From Actinoalloteichus fjordicus (GTDB taxonomy: Bacteria > Actinomycetota > Actinomycetes > Mycobacteriales > Pseudonocardiaceae): 64,000 nucleotides of DNA. The notes under the pieces are model-generated. The model ran no database searches. It had not been told where the DNA came from and worked only from the letters and a program-made list of their open reading frames with translations. The position numbers were made by a program, and so were the translations under genes. Within the stretch, counting starts at the first letter, position 1, and each line of letters opens with the position of its first letter. The stretch covers positions 310,001 through 374,000 of the forward strand of contig NZ_CP016076.1 in the NCBI RefSeq assembly GCF_001941625.1, read 5' to 3'. Below are positions 21,741 to 30,055 of this stretch, in pieces.

Positions 21741-21774
21741 GCTTGCGTCATACAACTAGTTGGATGACGCAAGC
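21741..21774. promoter_or_regulatory. 34-bp palindromic operator upstream of marR
   Basis: Arms GCTTGCGTCAT (21741-21751) and ATGACGCAAGC (21764-21774) are perfect 11-bp complements. The centre, CAACTAGTTG, is itself a perfect palindrome, so 32 of 34 positions are symmetric. It ends 13 bases before the marR ATG and just before its ribosome site, as expected for autoregulation by a MarR dimer. Confidence 0.8.
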
Positions 21775-21787
21775 AACAGGAGAGTCC

Positions 21788-22330
21788 ATGGACACCGCTG
21801 CCGCCTCCGTGCCGCGGGCTGCCGACGCCGGGGTCGACTCGACGGGAGTCGACGCGGTGGAGGTCGTCGGGCAGGCCATCACCCGCGTGGTCCGGATGTC
21901 CAACTGCGTGTTGGCGCAGACCGGACGGTTCGGCGCGCCGCCCGGCTGGGAGAAGGCCACCTACCTGGTCCTCTTTCATCTGGAGGGCGGTCCGCGCCGA
22001 TCGGGTGCCGTGGCCGAGGCGCTGTTCCTCGATCCGTCCACCATCAGCAGGCAGGTCGCCACGCTGGTGAAAGCTGGGCTGGTCGAGCGCAGCGCCGATC
22101 CGGAGGACGGCCGAGCCAGTCTCTTGACGATCACGGAGCAGGGGCGGTCGGTGCTCGAGCTGCACCGTGCCGTGCGTCGGGACCTTCTCGATCGGATGAT
22201 CACGGACTGGCCGTCGGGGGACCGGCATGAGCTGGCTCGCCTGTTGACGCGACTCGCGGACACCTTGGAGACGCGGCTGCCCGCGTACGTCGAGTCCGTC
22301 ATCCAGGCTCGTCATGAAGGGGAATCCTGA
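21788..22330 (+). CDS. MarR-family transcriptional regulator of the adjacent efflux pump
   Basis: 180 residues, winged-helix repressor. The DNA-binding region is clear: LEGGPRRSGAVAEALFLDPSTISRQVATLVKAGLVERSADPEDGRASLLTITEQG, with the recognition helix in the middle and the wing at PEDGRASLL. Start taken at the ATG at 21788 behind AGGAGA; in-frame codons from 21743 would place the operator inside the gene. The stop codon shares one base with the ATG of the following transporter (TGATG), so the two are translationally coupled. Family members usually release DNA on binding a phenolic or other drug-like ligand, and the partner is a multidrug pump. It therefore most likely represses its own operon through the palindrome at 21741-21774. 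Effector unknown. Confidence 0.9.
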   Translation: MDTAAASVPRAADAGVDSTGVDAVEVVGQAITRVVRMSNCVLAQTGRFGAPPGWEKATYLVLFHLEGGPRRSGAVAEALFLDPSTISRQVATLVKAGLVERSADPEDGRASLLTITEQGRSVLELHRAVRRDLLDRMITDWPSGDRHELARLLTRLADTLETRLPAYVESVIQARHEGES

Positions 22331-24132
22331 TGTCAGAGGCACTCGCCCCGCCGGGGCAGGCCGCCAAGTCCGGTGACGGGGGGCTCACGCACCGGCAGAT
22401 TCTCACCGTGCTGTCCGGGCTGATGATGGGCATGTTCCTGGCCGCCCTCGATCAGACCATCGTCGCCTCGGCCATGCGCGTGATCGCCGACGAGCTGCAC
22501 GGACAGACGGCGCAGGCCTGGGCCACCACGGCTTACCTGATCACGGCGACGATCACGACGCCGCTCTACGGCAAGCTGTCCGACATCTACGGGCGTAAGC
22601 CGCTCTACCTGACCGCCATCGGGCTGTTCCTCATCGGCTCGGTGCTGTGCGGCCTGGCGCAGTCGATCTACGAGCTGGCCGCGTATCGCGCCGTGCAGGG
22701 GCTCGGTGCAGGCGGTCTGATGTCGCTTGCGATGACGATCATCGCCGACATGGTCGCGCCGAGGCAGCGGGCGCGCTACCAGGGCTACATCCTCGCCGTC
22801 TTCGGCGTGTCCAGCGTTCTCGGCCCGGTGGTCGGCGGCTTCTTCGCCGGTCAGGAGAGCCTGTTGGGCATCGCGGGCTGGCGGTGGGTGTTCCTGGTGA
22901 ACGTCCCGGTCGCCCTCATCGCGCTGGTGGTGGTGGCCAAGGTGCTGAACCTGCCGCACAACCGGGTCGACCATCGCATCGACTACTGGGGCGCCGCCGC
23001 GCTGGTCCTCGCGCTGGTGCCGTTGCTGATCGTGGCCGAGCAGGGCCGCGAATGGGGCTGGGGAGCGGGCATCTCGCTGCTCATGTACGTGATCGGCGCC
23101 GTCGGCATCGTGGCGTTCGTGCTGGTGGAACGGCGGATGGGCGACGAGGCGCTGCTGCCGCCGAGACTGTTCCGCAGCGGCACCTTCCGACTCGGCAACC
23201 TGCTGAGCTTCGTCGTCGGCGTCGGGATGTTCGGCGGCATGGTCTCGCTGCCGTTGTATCTCCAGATCGTCAAGGGCCAGTCGCCGACCGACGCCGGGCT
23301 GCTGATGCTGCCGCTGACCTTCGGCATCATGACCGCCACGCTGGTGGTGGGCAGGTTGATCGCCAGGACGGGGAAGATCAAGATGTTCCCGGTGCTGGGC
23401 GCCGGAGTGATGGCCACGGCCCTGCTGTTGTTCGCCACCATCGACGCCGACACCTCGCTGGTCCTGCTCGGCGCGCTGATGGTCCTCTTCGGCGTCGGCC
23501 TCGGGCTGTCGATGCAGACCTTGACGCTGCTGGTGCAGAACGACGCGCCGCCTGCGGACAACGGTTCCGCGACCGCGGCGGTGACCTTCTTCCGGCAGAC
23601 CGGCGGTACGGCGGGGACGGCGATCTTCCTGTCGATCCTGTTCTCGGTGCTGGCGAGTCGGATCGCCGACGCGTTCACCTCGTCGGTGAACGATCCCGCG
23701 TTCAACGCTGCGCTGCGCGACCCGCAGGTGCTCAGCGATCCGGCGAATCAGGAGTTCATTCAGAGCGTCCAGGGCGGGGGGACCGCGCTGGACCTGAACG
23801 ACACCTCGTTCCTGGGCACCATCGACCCGAGGCTGGCCGCCCCGGTGCTCGACGGGTTCGCGAGCGCGATGAGCACGGTCTTCCTGGTCGGCGGCCTGGT
23901 GATGCTCGCCGCGTTCCTGCTCAGCTGGTTCGTGCCGGACGTCGAACTCGGCAACCAGTCGGGCATTCAGCGCATTCAGGCGGAGCGGGCCGAGGCCGAG
24001 CGCGTCGCGAGACAGGCCGATGGCGAGGCCGGGCCGGCCGAGACGGGCGAGGGGTCGGACCGGGCCGGCCGGGGCGAGCGGGCGTCGGCGTCGGCGGGCG
24101 GCGGCGGCCGAGGCAGGGCAGCCGAGGGCTGA
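22330..24132 (+). CDS. DHA2-family multidrug efflux transporter (EmrB/QacA type)
   Basis: Proton-driven exporter of the 14-helix major facilitator class. 600 residues. The first helix carries LAALDQTIVASAMRVIADEL (the DHA2 signature with Asp), followed by motif A between helices 2 and 3 (GKLSDIYGRKPLYL) and motif C in helix 5 (GVSSVLGPVVGGFFAG). An extracytoplasmic loop of about 80 residues before the last helix (about 445-530) and a hydrophilic, Ala/Gly/Arg-rich cytoplasmic tail of about 60 residues complete it. It is the second gene of the marR operon, with one-base stop/start overlap. Substrate unpredictable: antibiotics, biosynthetic products or toxic organics are all possible. A very strong terminator follows. 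Confidence 0.92.
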   Translation: MSEALAPPGQAAKSGDGGLTHRQILTVLSGLMMGMFLAALDQTIVASAMRVIADELHGQTAQAWATTAYLITATITTPLYGKLSDIYGRKPLYLTAIGLFLIGSVLCGLAQSIYELAAYRAVQGLGAGGLMSLAMTIIADMVAPRQRARYQGYILAVFGVSSVLGPVVGGFFAGQESLLGIAGWRWVFLVNVPVALIALVVVAKVLNLPHNRVDHRIDYWGAAALVLALVPLLIVAEQGREWGWGAGISLLMYVIGAVGIVAFVLVERRMGDEALLPPRLFRSGTFRLGNLLSFVVGVGMFGGMVSLPLYLQIVKGQSPTDAGLLMLPLTFGIMTATLVVGRLIARTGKIKMFPVLGAGVMATALLLFATIDADTSLVLLGALMVLFGVGLGLSMQTLTLLVQNDAPPADNGSATAAVTFFRQTGGTAGTAIFLSILFSVLASRIADAFTSSVNDPAFNAALRDPQVLSDPANQEFIQSVQGGGTALDLNDTSFLGTIDPRLAAPVLDGFASAMSTVFLVGGLVMLAAFLLSWFVPDVELGNQSGIQRIQAERAEAERVARQADGEAGPAETGEGSDRAGRGERASASAGGGGRGRAAEG

Positions 24133-24176
24133 GGCACTCGGCGGCGGGACACCCGCCTGCAGGCGAGCAGCGCTAC

Positions 24177-24212
24177 GACGGCGGCCCCCGAGTTCCTTCG
24201 GGGGCCGCCGTC
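24177..24212. terminator. Bidirectional terminator between efflux gene and ppa
   Basis: Perfect 15-bp stem (GACGGCGGCCCCCGA at 24177-24191, complement at 24198-24212) with a 6-base loop, centred between convergent genes. Confidence 0.85.
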
Positions 24213-24225
24213 GTGCTCGCCAGCG

Positions 24226-24744
24226 TCAGAGCTTGGGTGCCTCGTGCTTGCCCTCGTAGTAGCCGGTGTCGAGCGCCCGCTGGTAGGAGCGTTTGATCTC
24301 CAGCTCCGCCTCGGTCCGGCCCACCCAGGTGGCGCCTTCGACGCTCTTGCCCGGCTCGAGCTCCTTGTAGACGGTGAAGAAGTGCTGGATCTCCATCCGG
24401 TAGAACTCCGCGAGATGATGGATGTCGCGGAGGTGCTCCGATCGGGGGTCGTCAGCGGGGACGCACAGCACCTTGTCGTCGCCGCCCTTCTCATCCCGCA
24501 TACGGAACATGCCGATGGCACGGGATCGGATCAGGCAGCCGGGGAACGTCGGCTCCTGGACGATGACCATCGCGTCGAGCGGGTCGCCGTCCTCGCCGAG
24601 CGTCTGCTCGACGAAGCCGTAGTCGGCGGGATACTGAGTCGCGGTGAAGAGCGTCCGATCGAGGCGGATCCGTCCGGTCTCGTGGTCCATCTCGTACTTG
24701 TTCCGCGCCCCTTTGGGGATCTCGATGGTGACGTCGAACTCCAC
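24226..24744 (-). CDS. ppa: Soluble inorganic pyrophosphatase (family I)
   Basis: Hydrolyses pyrophosphate to two phosphates in the cytoplasm, pulling biosynthetic reactions forward. 172 residues. Starts [20 protein letters not shown], the standard actinobacterial N-terminus, from a GTG at 24744 preceded by GAGGAA; the frame upstream to 24831 is not homologous in feel and is excluded. Active-site residues are present: the KGARNKYE segment, [11 protein letters not shown], and the metal-binding signature [11 protein letters not shown], followed by [13 protein letters not shown]. Short Lys/Glu-rich C-terminus. It coexists with the proton-pumping pyrophosphatase at 21-2333. Monocistronic, divergent from the PBP4 gene. 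Confidence 0.95.
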   Translation of the reverse strand: MEFDVTIEIPKGARNKYEMDHETGRIRLDRTLFTATQYPADYGFVEQTLGEDGDPLDAMVIVQEPTFPGCLIRSRAIGMFRMRDEKGGDDKVLCVPADDPRSEHLRDIHHLAEFYRMEIQHFFTVYKELEPGKSVEGATWVGRTEAELEIKRSYQRALDTGYYEGKHEAPKL

Positions 24745-24953
24745 TCGGTTCCTCGCAATGTCATCGCTGGCTTGCATCGACCTGGGTTGCATGGACATCG
24801 TGTGATCCACAGTTGTCGGGCCTGCGGTCACCCCAGGCCCTTAGTCTGAAGGACGAGACCCGACGGAGTCGCATCGAGAGCCCTCGTCGGGCATGTGAAA
24901 TCCATCCCCATACTCGCCGTGGCAACACCAGACTGACGGTCATAGGAGGTCGC

Positions 24954-27428
24954 GTGTCCGAATCCGGACACCCCCCGCAGCACGGGCCAGCCACACCTCG
25001 GCGCAGTGAGCCGCAGGGAGCGCCTGAGCAGGCCGGGGCATCGCACCCGCCGTCTTCGCCGAGAAGCGAGGGGTCGTCTCCGCAGCCGCAGGCGCCGACT
25101 GATGGTCAGACGAGACGGCCGTCACCGGCGGGCCAGGCCCGGCAGCGCCCAGGTCAGTCGGGCCAGCCTGGTCAGTCGGGCCAGCCCGGCCAGTCGGGGC
25201 AGCCCGGCCAGTCGGGGCAGGTACGGCAGGATTCGGTGCGTACGGGACGACCTCCGCAGGCGCGTCCTGCCTCGACCCCCGGGGCCGCATCGGAGGCCGC
25301 GCCGAGCGCGAGCAGGCCGGAGGCTGCTCGACAGGCTCCCCTCCGCACGGGAGCGTCGACCGACGCGGCAGGCTCCAGTCGTCAGCCGGATCAGGCGGGT
25401 CGATCAGGACAGCCGGAGCGGATGTTCGGCAGTCTCGCCACGCCGGACGCGGCCGGTCCTCCCGGCACGCGGCCCGCCCCGCCCGGCGAGCAGCGGTCCG
25501 GACCGCGCAGGCCGCCGCCCGTGCCGCAGGCTGCTGCGCACCGTCCGCAGGACTACCAGCACCGTCCGCAGGACCATCAGCAGCGAGGGCCGGACGGTCC
25601 GCAGCGGCCTGCCGGGCCTGGGCCCGCCCCGACCGCACCGCCACAGCGTCAGCCGCCGCATCGGGGACCCGCACCCCGGCTCGGCCCGCCGCCTCAGGCA
25701 CGGCCGCCGCAGCGGGGGAACGCGGGACAGACCAGCATGGCAGGCACCCTCGGCGTCGAGAGCGCCGTGCCGCGAGACCAGCCTGCCGACGCAGCGGGCC
25801 AGGCCACCACCGTGGCGCTGCGCAAGCCGGGAACCGAGCTGCCGGGGGAGTCCTCGCCTCGTTCGCACGGCACTCGGTTCGAGCCTGCCGAGGAGCCTGC
25901 CGTCCGGCCTGAGCCGGACGACTCCGCGCAGCACGACCTCGGCGGCCCTCCGACGAGTGTTCCCGGCGGCTCGCCCCCAGTTGACTCCCCGCCTGCGGGG
26001 CCGGAGAACGAGGACGAGCCCCCACGGCGACGCCGTGGTCTGCTCGTCGGCGCGCTGGTGGCCACCGCCGTGGTGGCGCTGGCGGTGACCTCGGTCTTCA
26101 CCGTCGATCCCGTCGGCCGGATCTTCGGCCTCGGTGGACCCGCGGTCCTGCCCACCTCGCCCGCACCCGCCCCGATCACCCCACAGCTCGTGCTGCACGG
26201 GGTGGACCCGGCGGCCGCAGGACCCACCGAGGAGGGCCTCTCCGCAGCGCTCGCTCCGGTGGTCGGTGCGGCCGGGGTCGGGACGCTGCACGGTGTCGTG
26301 GTCGACCCGGCCTCCGGCCAGTCCCTGTGGTCCGCCTCGCCCACGGAGCCTGCCGTCCCCGCGTCGACCACGAAGATCCTCACCTCGGCGGCGGTCCTGC
26401 TGGCGTTGCCCGCCGACCACACCTTCGACACGACCGTCGTCGCGGGTGCCGAGCCGGGGACGGTGATCCTCGTCGGCGGCGGCGACTTCGCACTGACCGC
26501 GACGCCGGAGGGCACCACCACGCTCTACTCTCCGGAGCCCGCTCGCATCGCCGACCTGGCGGCTCAGGTGCTGGAGAACTCCGGCGGGGAGCCGATCACC
26601 GAGGTGCTGGTGGACGTCAGCCGATACTCCGGTCCGGCCCGAGCCACCGGCTGGGACGACTCGGACGCGCCGTCGACCTACGGCGGCTTCGTCGAGCCGC
26701 TAATGCTGGACGGCGGCCGGTCCGATCCGCTGGTCGAGCCGTCCGTGCGGCTCAGCACGCCTGCCAGTGCCGCAGGCCAGGCGCTGGCCGACGAGCTGGG
26801 TGGGGCGACCGTCTCGGTGGCCGAGGAGCCCGCCGCAGCCGAGGCCGCCGTGCTGGGGGAGGTCCAGTCCCCGCCGCTGGTCGACCTCGTGGAGGCCATG
26901 ATGTTGGTGTCGGACAACGTCGCGGCCGAGATGCTGGCCAGGGAACTCGCCCTGCACGAGGGCGAGGAGCCCACGTACGAGGGTGCGGCGGCGGCCATCA
27001 CCACGGTCCTCGGCGAGAACGGCTTCGACGTCTCCCAGCTCTCCCTGTTCGACGCCAGCGGTCTCAGCCGAGACAACCTGATCACTCCGAACCTGCTCGG
27101 CGACATCCTCTCCGTCACTGTTCATCCGATCGACGAGTCGGACCAGGCCAGGTCTGCTGCCCTGCGCCCGATGCTGACCGGCCTGCCGGTCGCTGGCGCC
27201 AGCGGCACCCTCGCCGATCGCTATCAGACCGGGTCGGCGGCGGGCCGAGGCTGGGTGCAGGCCAAGACGGGCACGCTGAGCAGCGTGAACACCCTGGCCG
27301 GAGTGGTGACAGATCAAGAGGGAAAGCTACTGGTCTTCGCCCTGCTCTCCAGCGGGACGAGCGTGCTGGAGGGTCGCCCGGCACTCGACGCGGTCGCCAC
27401 GGCGCTGCGTGAGTGCGGATGTCGATGA
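24954..27428 (+). CDS. dacB: D-alanyl-D-alanine carboxypeptidase/endopeptidase, PBP4 (S13) with long Pro/Gln-rich cytoplasmic head
   Basis: Trims peptidoglycan stem peptides outside the membrane. 824 residues, GTG start behind a perfect AGGAGG. Residues 1-360 are low-complexity Pro/Gln/Gly/Arg/Ser, including four tandem 18-bp units (about 25152-25223) encoding GQSGQP-like repeats. A basic stretch RRRR precedes one transmembrane helix (about 363-385, LLVGALVATAVVALAVTSVF), so the head is cytoplasmic. The S13 domain has SxxK (S471-T-T-K474), SDN in MLVSDNVAAEML and KTG in QAKTGTLSSVNT. The order matches M. tuberculosis Rv3627c-Rv3625c (dacB, DUF2342, tilS). The unusual head could bind cytoplasmic or divisome partners (inference). 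Confidence 0.92.
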   Translation: MSESGHPPQHGPATPRRSEPQGAPEQAGASHPPSSPRSEGSSPQPQAPTDGQTRRPSPAGQARQRPGQSGQPGQSGQPGQSGQPGQSGQVRQDSVRTGRPPQARPASTPGAASEAAPSASRPEAARQAPLRTGASTDAAGSSRQPDQAGRSGQPERMFGSLATPDAAGPPGTRPAPPGEQRSGPRRPPPVPQAAAHRPQDYQHRPQDHQQRGPDGPQRPAGPGPAPTAPPQRQPPHRGPAPRLGPPPQARPPQRGNAGQTSMAGTLGVESAVPRDQPADAAGQATTVALRKPGTELPGESSPRSHGTRFEPAEEPAVRPEPDDSAQHDLGGPPTSVPGGSPPVDSPPAGPENEDEPPRRRRGLLVGALVATAVVALAVTSVFTVDPVGRIFGLGGPAVLPTSPAPAPITPQLVLHGVDPAAAGPTEEGLSAALAPVVGAAGVGTLHGVVVDPASGQSLWSASPTEPAVPASTTKILTSAAVLLALPADHTFDTTVVAGAEPGTVILVGGGDFALTATPEGTTTLYSPEPARIADLAAQVLENSGGEPITEVLVDVSRYSGPARATGWDDSDAPSTYGGFVEPLMLDGGRSDPLVEPSVRLSTPASAAGQALADELGGATVSVAEEPAAAEAAVLGEVQSPPLVDLVEAMMLVSDNVAAEMLARELALHEGEEPTYEGAAAAITTVLGENGFDVSQLSLFDASGLSRDNLITPNLLGDILSVTVHPIDESDQARSAALRPMLTGLPVAGASGTLADRYQTGSAAGRGWVQAKTGTLSSVNTLAGVVTDQEGKLLVFALLSSGTSVLEGRPALDAVATALRECGCR
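25152..25223 (+). repeat. 18-bp tandem repeat within dacB
   Basis: Four consecutive near-identical units of the form GGYCAGTCGGGSCAGCCY, encoding Gly-Gln-Ser-Gly-Gln-Pro. In-frame and likely prone to copy-number change. Confidence 0.8.
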
Positions 27429-27455
27429 GTGCGATCGTTCGGTAGCGTCGGCACC

Positions 27456-28532
27456 GTGAAGGCCGAGTCGATGGTGCGGGAGCTGGAAGCAGGGATCGAC
27501 CGGGTTCCGGTCGCGTGGGGCGTGGCGGCGTCGACCGCTCAGCGTCTGATGCGACCGGGGCCGGTGCTGCCGCTGCCCGAGGCCGAGGCCACGGTGGCCA
27601 GACTGCGCGATTTCAGCGTCAGCGCCGAGGCGCACGTCCGGGACGTCACCGGTCTCGGTGCCGGACTGCCGCTGCGCAGCGGCGAGGTCGTCGACCGGCC
27701 GGGCTGGGCCCAGGCCGCCGTGGTCGGTCTCGCCGCGCTCATGGACGACGCGATGCCGGCGGACGACTCGGCCGGGGTGCTCGCGGGCGTCGCAGCAGGC
27801 ACGGCGGGCGTGCAGACCGGCATGGTGCTGGCCTACCTCGGCAGCAGGGTGCTCGGGCAGTACGACCCGTTCGGCGGTGCGGACGGGACCGGCAGGCTGC
27901 TGCTGGTGGCCCCGAACGTCGTGGCCGCCCGGCAGGCGCTCAACGTCTCCGCCGAGGACTTCGAGATGTGGGTCTGCCTGCACGAGGCGACGCATCGCCT
28001 GCAGTTCACCTCGGTGCCCTGGCTGCGTACGCACTTCGCCGCCGAGGTGGGCGGACTGCTCGGTTCGATGGACGACACCGTCTCGCAGGTCGTGACCCGA
28101 CTGCCCGAGTTGATCCGATCGGCCCGGCGCCGAGGAGCCGACGGCGAACCCGTGACGCTGATGGAGCTTCTGCAGTCTCCCGACCAGCGCGTTCGCCTGG
28201 ACCGGCTGATCGCCCTCTCCACCCTGCTGGAGGGCCACGCCGATCACGTCATGGACGCCGCCGGACCGGCGGTCGTGCCGTCGGTGGCCAAGATCCGAAC
28301 GAGGTTCACGGCCCGGCGCCGGGGCGGCGGACTGCTCGACCGGGTGCTGCGCGTCGCGCTCGGCGTGGACGCGAAGGTCCGGCAGTATGCCGACGGCGCC
28401 CAGTTCACCCGGCACGTCGTTGACGAGGTCGGCATGGCGGGCTTCAACGAGGTGTGGCGCTCACCGGAGACGCTGCCGAGCCGGGCCGAGATCAGCGAGC
28501 CGAGGACTTGGCTGGACCGGGTGCACGGCTGA
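27456..28532 (+). CDS. DUF2342 zinc-dependent metalloprotease-like protein
   Basis: 358 residues. Family known as zinc-dependent metalloprotease or coenzyme F420 biosynthesis-associated protein (TIGR03624/DUF2342); its biochemical role is not established. The zinc site is visible as HEATHRLQF (HExxH) with a downstream Glu in LLEGHADHVMD as a likely third ligand, the pattern of the family. Orthologue of M. tuberculosis Rv3626c by position. The frame begins with a GTG at 27429 directly after dacB, but the GTG at 27456 is preferred. TAGCGT stands 7 bases before it with no Shine-Dalgarno, the arrangement of a leaderless mRNA. Either start keeps the whole domain. Confidence 0.85.
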   Translation: MKAESMVRELEAGIDRVPVAWGVAASTAQRLMRPGPVLPLPEAEATVARLRDFSVSAEAHVRDVTGLGAGLPLRSGEVVDRPGWAQAAVVGLAALMDDAMPADDSAGVLAGVAAGTAGVQTGMVLAYLGSRVLGQYDPFGGADGTGRLLLVAPNVVAARQALNVSAEDFEMWVCLHEATHRLQFTSVPWLRTHFAAEVGGLLGSMDDTVSQVVTRLPELIRSARRRGADGEPVTLMELLQSPDQRVRLDRLIALSTLLEGHADHVMDAAGPAVVPSVAKIRTRFTARRRGGGLLDRVLRVALGVDAKVRQYADGAQFTRHVVDEVGMAGFNEVWRSPETLPSRAEISEPRTWLDRVHG

Positions 28533-28681
28533 CGCCGAGCCGTCCGTGCGCGCGATACGGCCGTCGAGCGGATACCGGCGAGGGCGGACTCGCGGGCCGA
28601 CGTCGTCGACGGTCGGGCCGGTCGGGCCACTGATCGCCCCGGTCCTGTCGACGCGTCCGCCCCGGCCATTCCGACCGCCGA

Positions 28682-28975
28682 TCAGGTCGTTCCTCGGGTC
28701 GTGCCGCTCTGGGTGACGCCGGTCGGTGCGGGCGCGGCCGCATCGTCGGTGCCGACGCGGCGTCGTGCTCGATTCGACAGGGTCTCCTCCACGAGCGGCC
28801 GGAGCAGGCCGACGAAGTGCAGGAAGGCCTCCTCGGTGAACTCCAGATCGAGCCATGCGCTGTTGGACAGCGAGACGTAGACCTTGCCTGCCACTTCGCT
28901 GGTGCAGGTCTCCATGTCGAATCCCTCGGAGATCATGGCCCTGGCGGTCACGTAGGTCGGTTCGCGATCGGTCAT
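28682..28975 (-). CDS. Small protein of unknown function, divergent from the Xre/DUF397 pair
   Basis: 97 residues, not recognised. The first 70 look folded (TYVTARAMISEGFDMETCTSEVAGKVYVSLSNSAWLDLEFTEEAFLHFVGLLRPLVEETL); the rest is an Ala/Thr/Gly tail. No signal peptide or membrane segment. The start ATG at 28975 has a good AGGAGA; an upstream in-frame codon at 28990 is less likely. It shares a 210-base divergent region with the Xre regulator, and a nested palindrome lies midway at 29072-29098, so joint control is likely. Small partner proteins are common beside WhiJ/DUF397 modules, but I cannot assign it to a named family. Confidence 0.65.
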   Translation of the reverse strand: MTDREPTYVTARAMISEGFDMETCTSEVAGKVYVSLSNSAWLDLEFTEEAFLHFVGLLRPLVEETLSNRARRRVGTDDAAAPAPTGVTQSGTTRGTT

Positions 28976-29071
28976 GGCTGTTCTCCTCATGATCGTCGAT
29001 TACGTCCTGCGAGCACCGCCTGTCACGGTGCTGCCAGGACGCCTTGTGGGGATATGTTGCCCACTTGGCAG

Positions 29072-29098
29072 CCTTAAGGCGAGATTCTCGCCTTAAGG
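29072..29098. promoter_or_regulatory. Nested palindrome in the divergent Xre promoter region
   Basis: Arms CCTTAAGGCGAG (29072-29083) and CTCGCCTTAAGG (29087-29098) are perfect complements around ATT. Each arm also contains the self-palindrome CCTTAAGG. It lies 97 bases before the leftward ATG and 88 bases before the rightward GTG, consistent with one operator serving both genes. Confidence 0.7.
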
Positions 29099-29185
29099 TG
29101 GACCTGATCGAGTGAAGTCTTTCGCCAATGCGGAGGCTGTCGGGTTGGGTCGGTGCCGAATTCGTCTAGGCGGGGAGATCGGGCA

Positions 29186-30055
29186 GTGGGTATCGCGAAG
29201 ACGACGGTGGAGCGGCGGCAACTAGGGCTGGCCGTCAAGCGGCTCCGCGAGGCGAGCGGCCTGACGCAGCTCGACCTGGCGAAGCTGGTCGGCAAGAGCG
29301 TCAACCGCATCAGTCAGGTCGAGACGGGGAAGGGGTCGCTCGCCATACCGGAACTCTCTCGACTGCTCGACGGCCTGAACGTCGATGCGACTGAACGTAC
29401 GACGCTGCTGGATCTGGGCGCTCAGACACGGCGACGGCAACGTGGGCGGGCCTACACCGACCTGCTGCCAGGGTCCTTCGGGCGGATTTCGGATCTGGAA
29501 GCCGACGCCGAGGCAATCCATTCTTATGAAGTGGGGTTCATTCCCGGCCTGCTGCAATCGGCCCAGTATGTCCGTGCGGTGATCGAGAACTGCGACGGCG
29601 TCTGGTGGGAGTCGGCGCCTGCCGAGGTCGAACGTCGGGTCGAATTCCGGCTGGAGCAGCAGCGGCGTGTGCTGCACGCTACGAGTGAGAAGAAATTGAA
29701 CTTCATCGTCACCGAGGACGCTCTCGCTCGGGAGGTCTCGAGCCCTGCGGTGCTTCCTGGGCAGCTGATTCACCTGTTGCACCTGTTGGAACAGCATCAA
29801 GGACTCGACATCAGGGTGCTGCCGGATCACTGTCCGGCGAATCCGGCATTCGGCGGCGGCATGATCGTGTTGGAGTTCACGGGCCTGGTGCCCACCATCG
29901 GCTTCACATCCACCGTGTACGGGCCGTGTACTTACTACGACGACTCGGCCGACACCTCGGCGATGAGCCGTGCGTTCGAGCGACTCGCGACGCTGGCGTA
30001 TGACCGCGTGAAATCCAGAGAACTGATCATCGCGAACTTGAAGGAGCGGGGATGA
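29186..30055 (+). CDS. Xre-type regulator with DUF5753 (Scr1/WhiJ-like) domain
   Basis: 289 residues. The helix-turn-helix is at about residues 10-65 (LGLAVKRLREASGLTQLDLAKLVGKSVNRISQVETGKGSLAIPELSRLL). The remainder is the DUF5753 domain with its characteristic EVGFIPGLLQSAQYVRAVIE and VEFRLEQQRRVLH stretches. This pair, Xre-DUF5753 plus DUF397, is amplified in Streptomyces and relatives (WhiJ/BldB-related loci) and is often proposed as a toxin-antitoxin-like or developmental switch; a defined biochemical activity is not established. GTG 29186 is preferred, with GGGGAG upstream, over the in-frame GTG at 29153. The last four bases overlap the start of the DUF397 gene (ATGA). Confidence 0.88.
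   Translation: MGIAKTTVERRQLGLAVKRLREASGLTQLDLAKLVGKSVNRISQVETGKGSLAIPELSRLLDGLNVDATERTTLLDLGAQTRRRQRGRAYTDLLPGSFGRISDLEADAEAIHSYEVGFIPGLLQSAQYVRAVIENCDGVWWESAPAEVERRVEFRLEQQRRVLHATSEKKLNFIVTEDALAREVSSPAVLPGQLIHLLHLLEQHQGLDIRVLPDHCPANPAFGGGMIVLEFTGLVPTIGFTSTVYGPCTYYDDSADTSAMSRAFERLATLAYDRVKSRELIIANLKERG

Noticed and set aside
25152-25223. 18-bp repeats as iterons of an origin
   Set aside because: They are in-frame coding repeats of dacB in a low-complexity segment, with no replication gene and no AT-rich unwinding region.
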